This document shows positions 49,172-57,466 of a DNA stretch of 64,000 nt, in pieces; positions within the stretch are counted from its first letter, which is position 1, and every line of letters begins with the position of its first letter. The translations under genes were made by a program, and so were the position numbers. Source of the stretch: CAYTGR01 sp964437445 (lineage in GTDB: Bacteria; Chloroflexota; Anaerolineae; B4-G1; SLSP01); contig CAYTGR010000004.1 of NCBI GenBank assembly GCA_964437445.1, positions 1 through 64,000 of the forward strand. The letters run 5' to 3'. Below the pieces are notes generated by a model that was not told the origin of the DNA, did not search any database, and saw only the letters and a program-made list of their open reading frames with translations.

Positions 49172-50050
49172 TCAGCCGCCCGCGGTCAACTGCAGGACCT
49201 CATCCATGCCCATCAGCGGAGTACGGAGCAGCGTGCGGGCGCGGGAGCAATCCAGGGTGCAATCCAGGGGGCGGACGAGGCCGCTCTCGCGGCTGCGGGC
49301 GGCGATGACCGGAGTGGCATCTACGCCGTGGCGGCGTAGGAGCCGCACGCCGATCTCGTAGCGCGAGAGGATTTGGGCCCCGGCTACGTGCAGGAGGCCG
49401 GTGAACGGCGACGCGACCAGCTCCAGCAGCGCCGCGGCCAGCGTCTCTACCCAGATAGGGCAGCGCAGCTCGTCGGTGAAGAGCTGCACCGGCCGGCCGG
49501 CTTGCAGATCGGCGATGACGTTGCGCATGTGCCGGTCCGGTCCCGGCGCCCACCCGTAGATGAGCGACGTCCGCACGATCAACGCCGGGGCGCCGCTTTC
49601 CAGAATGGCGGCTTCGGCGCGCGCCTTGCTGCGCCCGTAGGGAGTGATGGGGTTGGGCGGGTCGGTTTCCACGTAGTGGCCCTTGACGCCGTCAAACACG
49701 ACGTCGGTGGAGAGGTGGATCAGGCGCACCCCCAGCTCGGCGGCGGCGCGTGCAACGTGACGGCTGCCCTCTACGTTGACCGCCTCAAAGTCGGCCCCAA
49801 CGCCGGGGTTGAGCGCGGCGGTGTGAATGATGGCGGCTGGCCGGACGGCAGCGACCAGTGCCTGGACGGCAGCCGCGTCGCGTACATCCAACGGTTGCCA
49901 GGTCACGCCGGGGGTGGCTGCCGGATGGGCGTGGTAAGTGGCCGTGACGTCGTAAGCGGCTTGAGCTTGCCGGACAAGCGCCTGTCCCAGGTAGCCGCTC
50001 CCGCCGGTGATGAGCAGGCGGGGTCCAGGAGGTGCAAAGGTGGGCTGCAT
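49172..50050 (-). CDS. RmlD-like (dTDP-4-dehydrorhamnose reductase family) SDR
   Basis: 292-aa extended SDR of the RmlD substrate-binding type. GGSGYLGQALV NAD(P) loop near the N-terminus, HLSTDVVFDG with the Ser/Thr, and YGRSK (Tyr, Lys). The family reduces dTDP-4-keto-6-deoxymannose, but relatives also act on other 4-keto sugars or SAM. RmlA, RmlB and RmlC are absent from the window, so substrate is open. ATG 50050 is preferred over TTG 50086, which overlaps the upstream gene. Confidence 0.85.
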   Translation of the reverse strand: MQPTFAPPGPRLLITGGSGYLGQALVRQAQAAYDVTATYHAHPAATPGVTWQPLDVRDAAAVQALVAAVRPAAIIHTAALNPGVGADFEAVNVEGSRHVARAAAELGVRLIHLSTDVVFDGVKGHYVETDPPNPITPYGRSKARAEAAILESGAPALIVRTSLIYGWAPGPDRHMRNVIADLQAGRPVQLFTDELRCPIWVETLAAALLELVASPFTGLLHVAGAQILSRYEIGVRLLRRHGVDATPVIAARSRESGLVRPLDCTLDCSRARTLLRTPLMGMDEVLQLTAGG

Positions 50051-50067
50051 TTTCAACGCTGCCTGGT

Positions 50068-50406
50068 TCAATCGTTCTTGTGCCAATCCAGAACCGCGCC
50101 GGTAACCCGTCCGGCCGCCAGCCCAAAGAAGATGACGACACCGGCCACGTAGGGGGTCCAGTCGGCTTTGACTGTTTGGAAGATGACGATAGCGATTGCC
50201 AGGCCGATCAGCAGCCCGATGATCATCCAGAACCAGGCGGCCGGCAGATCACGAATCAGCCCTGGCAATGTGGTTTTGCGATAGCTGCCCTGGTAATGGG
50301 TGGCCAGCCGCTGATGGGTACTCTGCGCTTTTGGGGACGGATCGCGGGCCGACAACTGCTCCTCGCGCAACCGGCGCAACCGTTCTTGTTCCTGGTCATG
50401 GCTCAT
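50068..50406 (-). CDS. Small two-helix membrane protein
   Basis: 112 aa. A charged N-terminus (about 1-50, EQERLRRLREEQL) is followed by two membrane helices (about 57-77 and 84-102). Unknown function. The gene starts inside a triplet repeat of GGCTCAT. Precedes the RmlD-like gene by 17 nt. Confidence 0.7.
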   Translation of the reverse strand: MSHDQEQERLRRLREEQLSARDPSPKAQSTHQRLATHYQGSYRKTTLPGLIRDLPAAWFWMIIGLLIGLAIAIVIFQTVKADWTPYVAGVVIFFGLAAGRVTGAVLDWHKND

Positions 50407-50436
50407 GGCTCATGGCTCCTTGCCCATAACGGGTTT

Positions 50437-50486
50437 GTCGTGAGGCGCTTGAGCGCCATTTGCGCCGCGTTGAAGCGCGGCACTAC
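50437..50486. repeat. Dispersed double-hairpin element A, copy 5
   Basis: Outer GTCGTG / CACTAC (one mismatch); GGCGC-TTGA-GCGCC (50444-50457) and CCGCG...CGCGG (50465-50480). Between the esterase stop and the small membrane protein start. Confidence 0.75.
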
Positions 50487-50500
50487 CAGCCTGTTTCAGG

Positions 50501-51331
50501 TCACGCCAGCAGGAAGGCCAGCGGGATTTGTACCCGGACCCGCCAGGCCCGCTCGGAGTGTTCCGCGCCCTCAAATTTTTGGGTGAGCCAGTCACTCCCG
50601 GCAATATAGCCGGCCGCCTGCACCAGTTCGTCCATCAGGCGCTGGTAGGGTTCATAGTCAGCGTCCAACGTGGTGGTGCCAAAATCAAAATAGAGCTTGT
50701 GGCGGCCCGCGTGCGGTAAGACAGCGCCGAAGTAGCGCACCAGCGGTTCCTGACCAATTGGCCAGTGGGTGGAAAGGCAGCCCGCGCCGCCAAAGATGTC
50801 GGGATACTCTGTCAGGCCGTACAGGGAGATCAACCCGCCCATGCTGGAGCCCATGAGGAAGGTATGGGGCTGATCCGGCAAGGTGCGATAAGTAGCGTCT
50901 ATGAACGGCTTCAGTTCGGTGGTAATGAAGCGGAGATAGGCATCGGAAAGCGGTTCGCCGCCGCTTTTTTCCAGGAAGGCGGGTAACAAGGGTTGGCCCT
51001 CCGGCAGGGTCAGCGGGCGGGCGGGCATGTACTCGCGCAGGCGCAGGGGACTGTTCCAGATGCCCACGATGATCGCGCCGGGGTGGCCGGTTTCCCGGCA
51101 GAAGTGCAGCAGGGCCTCATCCATGCCCCAATCTACCCCGCCATACGAAGTCGCCGGGTCAAAGAGATTCTGCCCGTCGTGCATGTAGATCACCGGATAG
51201 CGCACGGTGGGGGAGGTGAGGTAGGCCGGTGGATACCAGACATCCACGTGCCGGGGGCTGATGTACCGTGAGCCAAAGTCGGCGTGGCGGATGAGCGCGC
51301 CGGTCCCGTCAGAGAAAGGTAGCAAGCTCAT
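50501..51331 (-). CDS. Esterase, Esterase-D/feruloyl-esterase-like alpha/beta hydrolase
   Basis: 276 aa. The nucleophile elbow GSSMGG (about residue 150) is present; YPVIYMHDGQNLFDP gives the oxyanion loop and EGAEHSERAWRVR the catalytic His. It probably hydrolyses a carbohydrate ester or similar small ester. ATG 51331 follows AAGGAGAACCT; 51364 is an upstream in-frame start without a ribosome site. Confidence 0.88.
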   Translation of the reverse strand: MSLLPFSDGTGALIRHADFGSRYISPRHVDVWYPPAYLTSPTVRYPVIYMHDGQNLFDPATSYGGVDWGMDEALLHFCRETGHPGAIIVGIWNSPLRLREYMPARPLTLPEGQPLLPAFLEKSGGEPLSDAYLRFITTELKPFIDATYRTLPDQPHTFLMGSSMGGLISLYGLTEYPDIFGGAGCLSTHWPIGQEPLVRYFGAVLPHAGRHKLYFDFGTTTLDADYEPYQRLMDELVQAAGYIAGSDWLTQKFEGAEHSERAWRVRVQIPLAFLLA

Positions 51332-51379
51332 AGGTTCTCCTTGTAGTAGCGGGTGAACTGTCATGAGTGATTATACTGG

Positions 51380-51468
51380 GTGAGCCGTGAGCCGTGAGCC
51401 GTGTTGGGTGAGCAGTCATTACTGACCATGAATTCTTGCTACTGCTCTCTGCTCCCTGCTCTCCGCTT
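51380..51468 (+). repeat. Two heptamer runs upstream of the O-antigen ligase fusion
   Basis: GTGAGCC x3, GTGTTGG, GTGAGCA at 51380-51414, and ACTGCTC, TCTGCTC, CCTGCTC, TCCGCTT at 51441-51468. Both lie in the 230-bp space that also holds the promoter. Confidence 0.75.
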
Positions 51469-51526
51469 TCTTCTCACTAATAACATTCTAAAAGGGGTTG
51501 GCGGTTTTGGCAAACGGCGGCCGGGC

Positions 51527-51554
51527 TTGTCCCTGCTTTTCCCTGCGGTATAAT
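51527..51554 (+). promoter_or_regulatory. Promoter of the O-antigen ligase fusion, leaderless geometry
   Basis: TTGTCC (51527-51532), 16-nt spacer, TATAAT (51549-51554), 7 nt, ATG at 51562. No Shine-Dalgarno. Confidence 0.6.
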
Positions 51555-51561
51555 GCCTCTC

Positions 51562-54500
51562 ATGCAACGTCATCCTCTAAGATGGTTCATGGTGGGGTGC
51601 CTCGGCGTTCTGCTCGCTGCGTTGGGCGGTTGGCAGTGGGTGGCCCGCCAGCAATTCCTCCAGCGCGGTTGGCCGGATGAATTCCCTGCGCCGATAGCCG
51701 ATACAGGTTTGCCGCCGGTCTGCGTCAACGCCGCCTTGGAGCAGTACGAGGGTGAGCGGCTGGATTGGGCGCTGGGCCTGATCGCCGAAGGGGGGATCAC
51801 CTGGGTGCGCCAGCGTTTTCCCTGGAGCGAGCTGGAGCCGGAGCCGGGCGTCTTTGATTGGGCGCCCTGGGATCGCCTGGTGGCAAGCGCCGTGAATCAG
51901 GGTGTGCAGCTGATCGCCGTGCTGGATTCGCCTCCGGCCTGGGCCGGGATGCCGCCCGATCCAGAGGCGTTTGCGCGCTTTGCGGGCGCGTTTGCCAACC
52001 ATTACCTGGCTCAGCTGAGCTACTATGAGCTTTGGCGCAATCCCAATTTAGGGGATACCTGGGGCGGGCAGGCCAATCCTTACGCCTATGCTGAGCTGCT
52101 GGCCCACGCGGCGCCGGCCATCCGCGCCGCCGATCCCGAAGCCCGCATCATTCTGGGGAGCCTCGCCCCCAACGTGGAAAACGGCCCGGTTAACTATTCG
52201 GAAACTCGTTTTCTTGAGATCCTCTATGCCACCGGGGCCGCGCCCTATTTTGATGTGGTTTCCGTCCAGCCCTATGGCTTCAACACCGGGCCGGAAGACC
52301 GCCAGGTTGAGCCGGAGCTGCTGAATTTCTCGCGCCCCATCCTGATCCATGAGTTTCTGGTCGCGCACGGTGAGGGTGACAAGGCGCTGTGGGCCAGTGA
52401 TTTCGGCTGGGATACCGCTCCGCCGGACCCGCAGGCCCCGCTGTGGGGCAAGGGGGTGGACGAGGCGACGCAGGCCGCTTATCTCACCGGCGCGCTCACC
52501 CGCGCGGAGCAGGAATGGCCCTGGATGGGTGTGCTGTGCATCAACAACTTCCAGCCCCGCCCGGCGACGGCTGGCCTGACTGTGCCCGACGCCGAGGAGC
52601 ATTGGGGCTTCGCCCTGGTGGGGCCGGATGGGCAACCGCGCGCCGGTTTTCAAGCCGTGCAGGCCTGGGCGACCCGCGAGCGGGTGGCCGGACCGGGGGT
52701 CTATCCCGGCGGTACGCCATTTGCTACCTTTGAAGGCTCCTGGCGCTTGGGGCCACTCGGCGCCGATATCGGCGTGGAGGGGCCGAATCGGGCAACGCTG
52801 ATATTTGAGGGGACCGGCGTGGCGCTCACCGTGCGGCGCGGGCCGTACCAGGCCTTCTTGTTCGTCACGGTGGATGGGAAGCCAGCGCCGGCACTGCCGC
52901 GCGACGAGCAAGGCCGCGCCTTTGTGGTCCTCTATGACCCGCTGGCGGCGATCGCCACGGTGCCGCTGGCTGAGCAGCTCCCCTACGGCCGCCACACGGT
53001 GACGGTGACGGCCGACCGGGGCTGGTATCAATGGGCGCTGGCCGATTGGCGCGTCACCGATCAGCCTGACCCTACCCCCTTCTATGCCGGTCTGGCCCTC
53101 TGGGGGCTGCTGGGCGTGGCAGGGAGCGTGCTGGCGGTGAGTTCCGGCCGCCGCGTGACATGGCGGGCGGTCGCCCCCCGGCTCACGGCAGCTGGCGCAC
53201 GGCTCGGTGCGGCGGGCCAGGTGGTGTTGACAACCGGGGTGGGCATTGTTTTCGCCTTCGCCGCCTGGCAGACCTGGGCGCAAGGGGCCTTCCGCCGTTT
53301 GGGCGAGGGGACCGGCCTGGCTGCCGTGCTGCTGGCGGCGGTGCTTTTCTATTTTTCACCCTGGCTGATCCTGGCCCTGGGCAGCGGGGCGATACTCTTC
53401 CTGCTGGTTTTTCTACAGCCTGAGCTGGGCCTGGCGCTGACTATCGCCGCCGCGCCGTTTTATCTATATCCCCTTTCGCTCTTTGGCAAGACTTTCTCGC
53501 TCTCGGAACTGGTGTTGCTGCCGACACTCGCCGGTTGGGCGGTCGCGATTAGCGGTCAGCGGTCAGCGGTCAGCGGTCGGCCGTCAGCCGCCAGCGATTT
53601 GTGGTCTGTGGTCTGTGGTCTATGGTCTGTGGTCCGCGGCTCCGTGCTGGCCTTTGTGCTGGTGGCGATTGCTTCCACCTTGCAGGCCGAGTTCCGCCAC
53701 GAGGCGCTGCGCGAATTGCGGCTGGTGATCCTGGAGCCAGTGCTCTTTTACGTGGCGCTGGTCACTTTGCCCATGACCCGGCGCGAGCGCTGGCGCATCG
53801 TGGATTTTTTCATCTTGAGCGCGGTCATCGTGGCGGTGATCGGGTTGGTGCAGTATTTCCTGCTGGGAGACGTGATCACGGCGGAGGGAGGAATCCGGCG
53901 GCTGCGGAGCATTTACGGCTCGCCGAACAACGTGGGACTTTATCTGGGCCGGGCGTTGCCGTTCCTGTTGGTGGTGGCGGCGAGTCAGAAAGAGTCAAAG
54001 CATCAGAGTATCAAAACCTCAACGGGGCAACGGATCAGGGCGTACGGGCGGGCGTGGCTGGCCGACCGGCGGCGCGTGCTCTATGCGCTGGCCTTGCTGC
54101 CCGTCGGCGCGGCGCTGGCGTTGAGCCTCTCCAAAGGGGCCCTGTTGTTGGGGGTGCCGGCGGCGTTGATGATGTTGGGCTGGCTGGCCGGGGGCCGCTG
54201 GCGCAAGGTGACGCTGATCGCGCTGGTCGTGCTGGTTCTGGCGCTGATTCCCCTTTTCAGCACCCCGCGCTTTGCCAGTCTCTTGAATCCCACGCAGGGA
54301 ACTACTTTCTTGCGGTTGGCGCTTTGGCGCAGTGCTTTCCTGATGGCCCGTGATCATCCGCTGCTGGGCGTGGGGCCGGATAACTTCCTCTATGCTTACC
54401 GCACCCGCTATGTGATGCCGAGCGCCTGGGAGGAGTTCAACCTCTCGCACCCGCACAACTGGCTGCTGGATTTTGCCGCCCGGCTGGGGCTGCCGGGCCT

Positions 54501-54780
54501 GGCGGTCTTTTTCTGGTTGCAGCTTGTTTTCTGGCGTCGGGCATTGCCGCTGCGTCACCATCCTGACCGTGAAACGCGCGTCCTGGCGCTGGGCAGCATG
54601 GGCTTGATGGCCGATTTGCTGGCGCACGGGCTGGTGGATGCGTCATATTTTGTCGTTGACCTGGCGTTGGTTTTTTTCCTGGCGTTAGCGATGGTGCAAG
54701 GGGGGACGGCAGACGGTAAAAAGGGCGAAGAGTTTGAGAGTCAGGGTTTCGCAACCGGGGAAGGAGGGGAAGGGCAATGA
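51562..54780 (+). CDS. Fusion of a glycosidase-like domain and an O-antigen ligase membrane domain
   Basis: 1072 aa. An N-terminal anchor helix (about 8-28) precedes a clan GH-A-like TIM barrel (about 45-360) in which the acid/base stretch reads YELWRNPN (E156, then N160 where the usual E of NEP would be) and the nucleophile stretch reads ASDFGW (D280 instead of E). A beta-sandwich/carbohydrate-binding-like module follows (about 370-480), then about 12 membrane helices with a Wzy_C/WaaL motif (ALSLSKGALLLGVPAALM, LSHPHNWLLDFAARLGLPG). The ATG at 51553 is in the -10 box and is rejected. An in-frame heptamer array lies in the membrane half. Downstream gene overlaps 4 nt. Confidence 0.85.
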   Translation: MQRHPLRWFMVGCLGVLLAALGGWQWVARQQFLQRGWPDEFPAPIADTGLPPVCVNAALEQYEGERLDWALGLIAEGGITWVRQRFPWSELEPEPGVFDWAPWDRLVASAVNQGVQLIAVLDSPPAWAGMPPDPEAFARFAGAFANHYLAQLSYYELWRNPNLGDTWGGQANPYAYAELLAHAAPAIRAADPEARIILGSLAPNVENGPVNYSETRFLEILYATGAAPYFDVVSVQPYGFNTGPEDRQVEPELLNFSRPILIHEFLVAHGEGDKALWASDFGWDTAPPDPQAPLWGKGVDEATQAAYLTGALTRAEQEWPWMGVLCINNFQPRPATAGLTVPDAEEHWGFALVGPDGQPRAGFQAVQAWATRERVAGPGVYPGGTPFATFEGSWRLGPLGADIGVEGPNRATLIFEGTGVALTVRRGPYQAFLFVTVDGKPAPALPRDEQGRAFVVLYDPLAAIATVPLAEQLPYGRHTVTVTADRGWYQWALADWRVTDQPDPTPFYAGLALWGLLGVAGSVLAVSSGRRVTWRAVAPRLTAAGARLGAAGQVVLTTGVGIVFAFAAWQTWAQGAFRRLGEGTGLAAVLLAAVLFYFSPWLILALGSGAILFLLVFLQPELGLALTIAAAPFYLYPLSLFGKTFSLSELVLLPTLAGWAVAISGQRSAVSGRPSAASDLWSVVCGLWSVVRGSVLAFVLVAIASTLQAEFRHEALRELRLVILEPVLFYVALVTLPMTRRERWRIVDFFILSAVIVAVIGLVQYFLLGDVITAEGGIRRLRSIYGSPNNVGLYLGRALPFLLVVAASQKESKHQSIKTSTGQRIRAYGRAWLADRRRVLYALALLPVGAALALSLSKGALLLGVPAALMMLGWLAGGRWRKVTLIALVVLVLALIPLFSTPRFASLLNPTQGTTFLRLALWRSAFLMARDHPLLGVGPDNFLYAYRTRYVMPSAWEEFNLSHPHNWLLDFAARLGLPGLAVFFWLQLVFWRRALPLRHHPDRETRVLALGSMGLMADLLAHGLVDASYFVVDLALVFFLALAMVQGGTADGKKGEEFESQGFATGEGGEGQ
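53551..53634 (+). repeat. In-frame heptamer array inside the ligase gene, 12 units
   Basis: AGCGGTC x4, GGCCGTC, AGCCGCC, AGCGATT, TGTGGTC x3, TATGGTC, TGTGGTC. 84 bp, a multiple of 3 and 7, so it reads as four 7-residue repeats (SGQRSAV, SGRPSAA, SDLWSVV, CGLWSVV). Confidence 0.9.
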
Positions 54781-55472
54781 AAAAGACAGTCCCGCGTCTG
54801 GTGATCGTGGTGGGTCTGGTCGTGGTGCTGGTTGGGGCTGGCTGGCTGTGGGGGCGGCTTCAAACGGCAAAAGTTGAAGTCCCCATTCAAGTGGGGCCGC
54901 TGCTGCCGCAGCCGACGCCCACGATCTACCCCAGTCCCGTGACCGTGCTGGAGCGGGTGCAGGGGCTCAGCCGGCTGGAGACGGCCTCCTATCACATGGA
55001 AAAAGTGATCACCGCTGAATCGGGCCAGGGGCCGTTGGGTTTTCTGTTTGGCGACAAGATGCTGCTGATTGCCTACGGTCAGGTCATCGCCGGCGTGGAC
55101 CTGAGCCGCATTGGGCCGGAGAGCGTCCTGACCACGGATGATGGCACGGTTTATCTCAAGATGCCGCCGGTGGAAGTTTTCCTTTACACGCTTGACAACC
55201 AGCGCACCTACGTTTATAACCGGCAAACTGGCCTGGTGGGCATGAACCCGACGTTGGAGACGGCGGCGCGGCAGGAGGCCGAACGGCTGATCCTGGAGGC
55301 CGCGCTGCAAACCGGGCTGTTGGAGGAAGCGGACCGCAATGCCCGGCAGGTGCTGCGGGCGCTGCTCCTGGCGATGGGCTTCCAACATGTGGTCTTTGTG
55401 GAGGTGATGCCGACGCCCACGGTGACTCCTACCTTGCTGCCAGCCAGCGTCACCTTCACACCGTCGCCTTGA
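54777..55472 (+). CDS. DUF4230-like membrane-anchored protein
   Basis: 231 aa. N-terminal helix (about 8-27), then an extracellular DUF4230-type domain (about 60-210; TVLERVQGLSRLETASYHMEKVI). A Pro/Thr-rich tail (PTPTVTPTLLPASVTFTPSP) ends it. Function unknown. The start overlaps the ligase stop by 4 nt, so it is probably cotranslated with it. Confidence 0.75.
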   Translation: MKKTVPRLVIVVGLVVVLVGAGWLWGRLQTAKVEVPIQVGPLLPQPTPTIYPSPVTVLERVQGLSRLETASYHMEKVITAESGQGPLGFLFGDKMLLIAYGQVIAGVDLSRIGPESVLTTDDGTVYLKMPPVEVFLYTLDNQRTYVYNRQTGLVGMNPTLETAARQEAERLILEAALQTGLLEEADRNARQVLRALLLAMGFQHVVFVEVMPTPTVTPTLLPASVTFTPSP

Positions 55473-55504
55473 AAGATTCTGTGCTCTGCGGTGAGTCTTG
55501 GCAA

Positions 55505-55549
55505 GAGAATTCCCCATGCACTGGCGTCTGCCAGCCGTGGGATGAAAAA
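55505..55549 (-). repeat. Dispersed element B, copy 5 (reverse orientation)
   Basis: Minus-strand TTTTCATCCCACGGCTGGC, AGACGCCAGTGCAT, GGGGAATTCTC. It lies just before truD. Confidence 0.7.
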
Positions 55550-55559
55550 GTGAGCAGTG

Positions 55560-56693
55560 ATGCGTCTCAAACAGCGACCTGAGGATTTCCAGGTGGCCGA
55601 GCTGCTCCGGTTGCCGGAAGGGAGCGGCCCGTATGCCTATTACCGGGTGGAAAAGCGGGGGCTGGCGGCGTTGGAATTGCGCACGGCGCTGGCTGCCCGG
55701 CTGTCGCTGCCGCCCTCGGCGGTGATGCTGCCGGCCTTGAAAGATCGGGAGGCGGTCACACAGCAGTATGTCAGCGTGCGGGGGCATGGGCCAGCGCAGG
55801 TGCAGGGGGCGGGGTTTGTGGCCCGGCGTGTGGGTTGGGGACCGCGCCCGCTCCGGCCCGGTGATCTGGTGGGCAACCGCTTTACATTGGTAGTGCGCGA
55901 TCTGGGGGCGGGGGAAGCCCAGGCGCTGGCTGATTCCCTTGTCCGGCTGAGTCAGGCCGGGCTGCCCAACTACTTTGACGAACAGCGGTTTGGTTCCCTT
56001 GCCGCCGGCGGGTTTATCGGCAAGGTGATCTTGCAGCGCGACGCCGAGCAGGCGCTGCGGCTGTATTTGAGCGCGCCGATGATGGGCGACCCGCCACCGG
56101 TGCGGGCTTTCAAGCGCGAGGCCCAGGCGCACTGGGGGGAGTGGTCGGTACTGTTTGACCTTGCGCCGCGCCCTTCCAATTTCCGTAGCGTGTTGACCTT
56201 TCTCAGGGATCATCCGGCGGATTACCGCAAGGCGCTCAATCTGATCCCGGCCCGGCTGCTGGCGCTTTATCTGGCCGCCTACCAATCTTGGGTCTGGAAT
56301 CGGATTCTGGGGCGACTGCTGGCGGCGGACCTTTGCGTGGAGATTGCCGGGGTGCAACTGCCGGTGCCGCCGGCCCGTCCAACTGGCCCGGCCCGACTGG
56401 CACTGCCCGCTGCCGGCGCAGTCTATCCGCCGGAACAGCAACCGGCCGTGACTGCCGTGCTGGCGGAAGAAGGGCTGGCGCTGGCTGACTTCAAGGCCCG
56501 GCTGTTGCGTGACGCCTATCTGCCCAAGGGCGAGCGCGAGCTCTGGGTCACGCCCGGCGAGCTGGTGGCCGGTGTTGCGGTGCCCGACGAGCTTTCCCCT
56601 GGTCGCTATGCGCTGCCGGTTACTTTCACCTTGCCGCCGGGGAGCTATGCCACGCTGGTGATCAAGGTGGCTGCCATGGAAGGACGAAGATGA
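55560..56693 (+). CDS. truD: tRNA pseudouridine synthase D
   Basis: 377 aa. It isomerises U13 in tRNA. The family signature KDRxA with catalytic Asp is in ALKDREAVTQQYVSV (about residue 64). NYFDEQRFGS and the later F-Y aromatic residues fit TruD. ATG 55560 follows AGTGAGCA; the GTG at 55557 is a trivial extension. Stop overlaps the MBL start by 4 nt (ATGA). Confidence 0.93.
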   Translation: MRLKQRPEDFQVAELLRLPEGSGPYAYYRVEKRGLAALELRTALAARLSLPPSAVMLPALKDREAVTQQYVSVRGHGPAQVQGAGFVARRVGWGPRPLRPGDLVGNRFTLVVRDLGAGEAQALADSLVRLSQAGLPNYFDEQRFGSLAAGGFIGKVILQRDAEQALRLYLSAPMMGDPPPVRAFKREAQAHWGEWSVLFDLAPRPSNFRSVLTFLRDHPADYRKALNLIPARLLALYLAAYQSWVWNRILGRLLAADLCVEIAGVQLPVPPARPTGPARLALPAAGAVYPPEQQPAVTAVLAEEGLALADFKARLLRDAYLPKGERELWVTPGELVAGVAVPDELSPGRYALPVTFTLPPGSYATLVIKVAAMEGRR

Positions 56694-57466
56694 GCGAGAT
56701 ACCGTATGTGATTCCGCTGGGGGTGGCGGCGGCGCTGCCCGATGCGGAACATGCTAATGCCTATCTGGCGGTGACGTGCGGCGACCGTTACTGGCTGATA
56801 GATTGCGCTGATGGCCCCTTGCCCCGTTTGTGGCGCGCCGGCCTGGATCCGCTGGCGATCCAGGGGGTGATCCTCACCCATTTCCATCCCGATCACGTCT
56901 ACGGGCTGCCGGCCTTTTTGCTGGGACTCTGGCTGTTGGGCGAAACACGCGGCTGTCCGCGTCGGGAGCCGCTCTGTCTCTACGCTCGCCCTGAGGTGCT
57001 GACACGGGTGGAACAGCTGGTGGCGCTCTTTGAGCCGGAACGCTGGGCTTCCATGTATCCTCTGGAGTATGTGCCGGTCACACCAGAAGTGGGGGCGGGG
57101 CTGGCAGAGGATGAAGATTTTGCTATCACCGTAGCGCCTACCCGGCATTCCGTGCCGGCGTTGGCAGTCAAGTTTACCGAACGGGTCGGCGGGCGGAGTT
57201 TCGTCTATTCCAGTGATACCGAACCCTGTCCTGAGGTGGAAGCGCTGGCGCGCGGCGCGGCCCTGCTCTGCCACGAGGCCACCGACACTCCCTATTATCA
57301 CAGCCGACCGGCTCAGGTTGGCGCGCTGGCTGCGCGGGCCGGCGTGGCGCAGCTGGTGTTGATCCATTACGAACCGGCGCGGGCAGCCTATCTGCTGGCC
57401 GAAGCTCAGCAGACCTTTGGCGGCCCTGTAACTCTGGCCGAAGAAGGACGCTGGTATGCCTGGTGA
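56690..57466 (+). CDS. Metallo-beta-lactamase-fold hydrolase (RNase Z-like)
   Basis: 258 aa. Zinc-site motif HFHPDH (about residues 64-69), SSDTEP with the second acidic ligand, and CHEATDT and IHYEP give the His ligands. Fold class shared by RNase Z and other nucleases or lactonases; the specific role is not clear. Coupled to truD by 4-nt overlap and overlaps murJ by 11 nt. Confidence 0.88.
   Translation: MSEIPYVIPLGVAAALPDAEHANAYLAVTCGDRYWLIDCADGPLPRLWRAGLDPLAIQGVILTHFHPDHVYGLPAFLLGLWLLGETRGCPRREPLCLYARPEVLTRVEQLVALFEPERWASMYPLEYVPVTPEVGAGLAEDEDFAITVAPTRHSVPALAVKFTERVGGRSFVYSSDTEPCPEVEALARGAALLCHEATDTPYYHSRPAQVGALAARAGVAQLVLIHYEPARAAYLLAEAQQTFGGPVTLAEEGRWYAW

Noticed and set aside
52048..53283. 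Long minus-strand open frame opposite the O-antigen ligase fusion
   Set aside because: Antisense to a well-supported coding region; composition is Pro/Arg/His-rich with no recognisable domain.
54741..56441. Long minus-strand open frame (566 codons) over the DUF4230-like and truD genes
   Set aside because: It lies opposite clear genes, has low-complexity Arg/Gln/His content typical of antisense frames in GC-rich DNA and no ribosome site.
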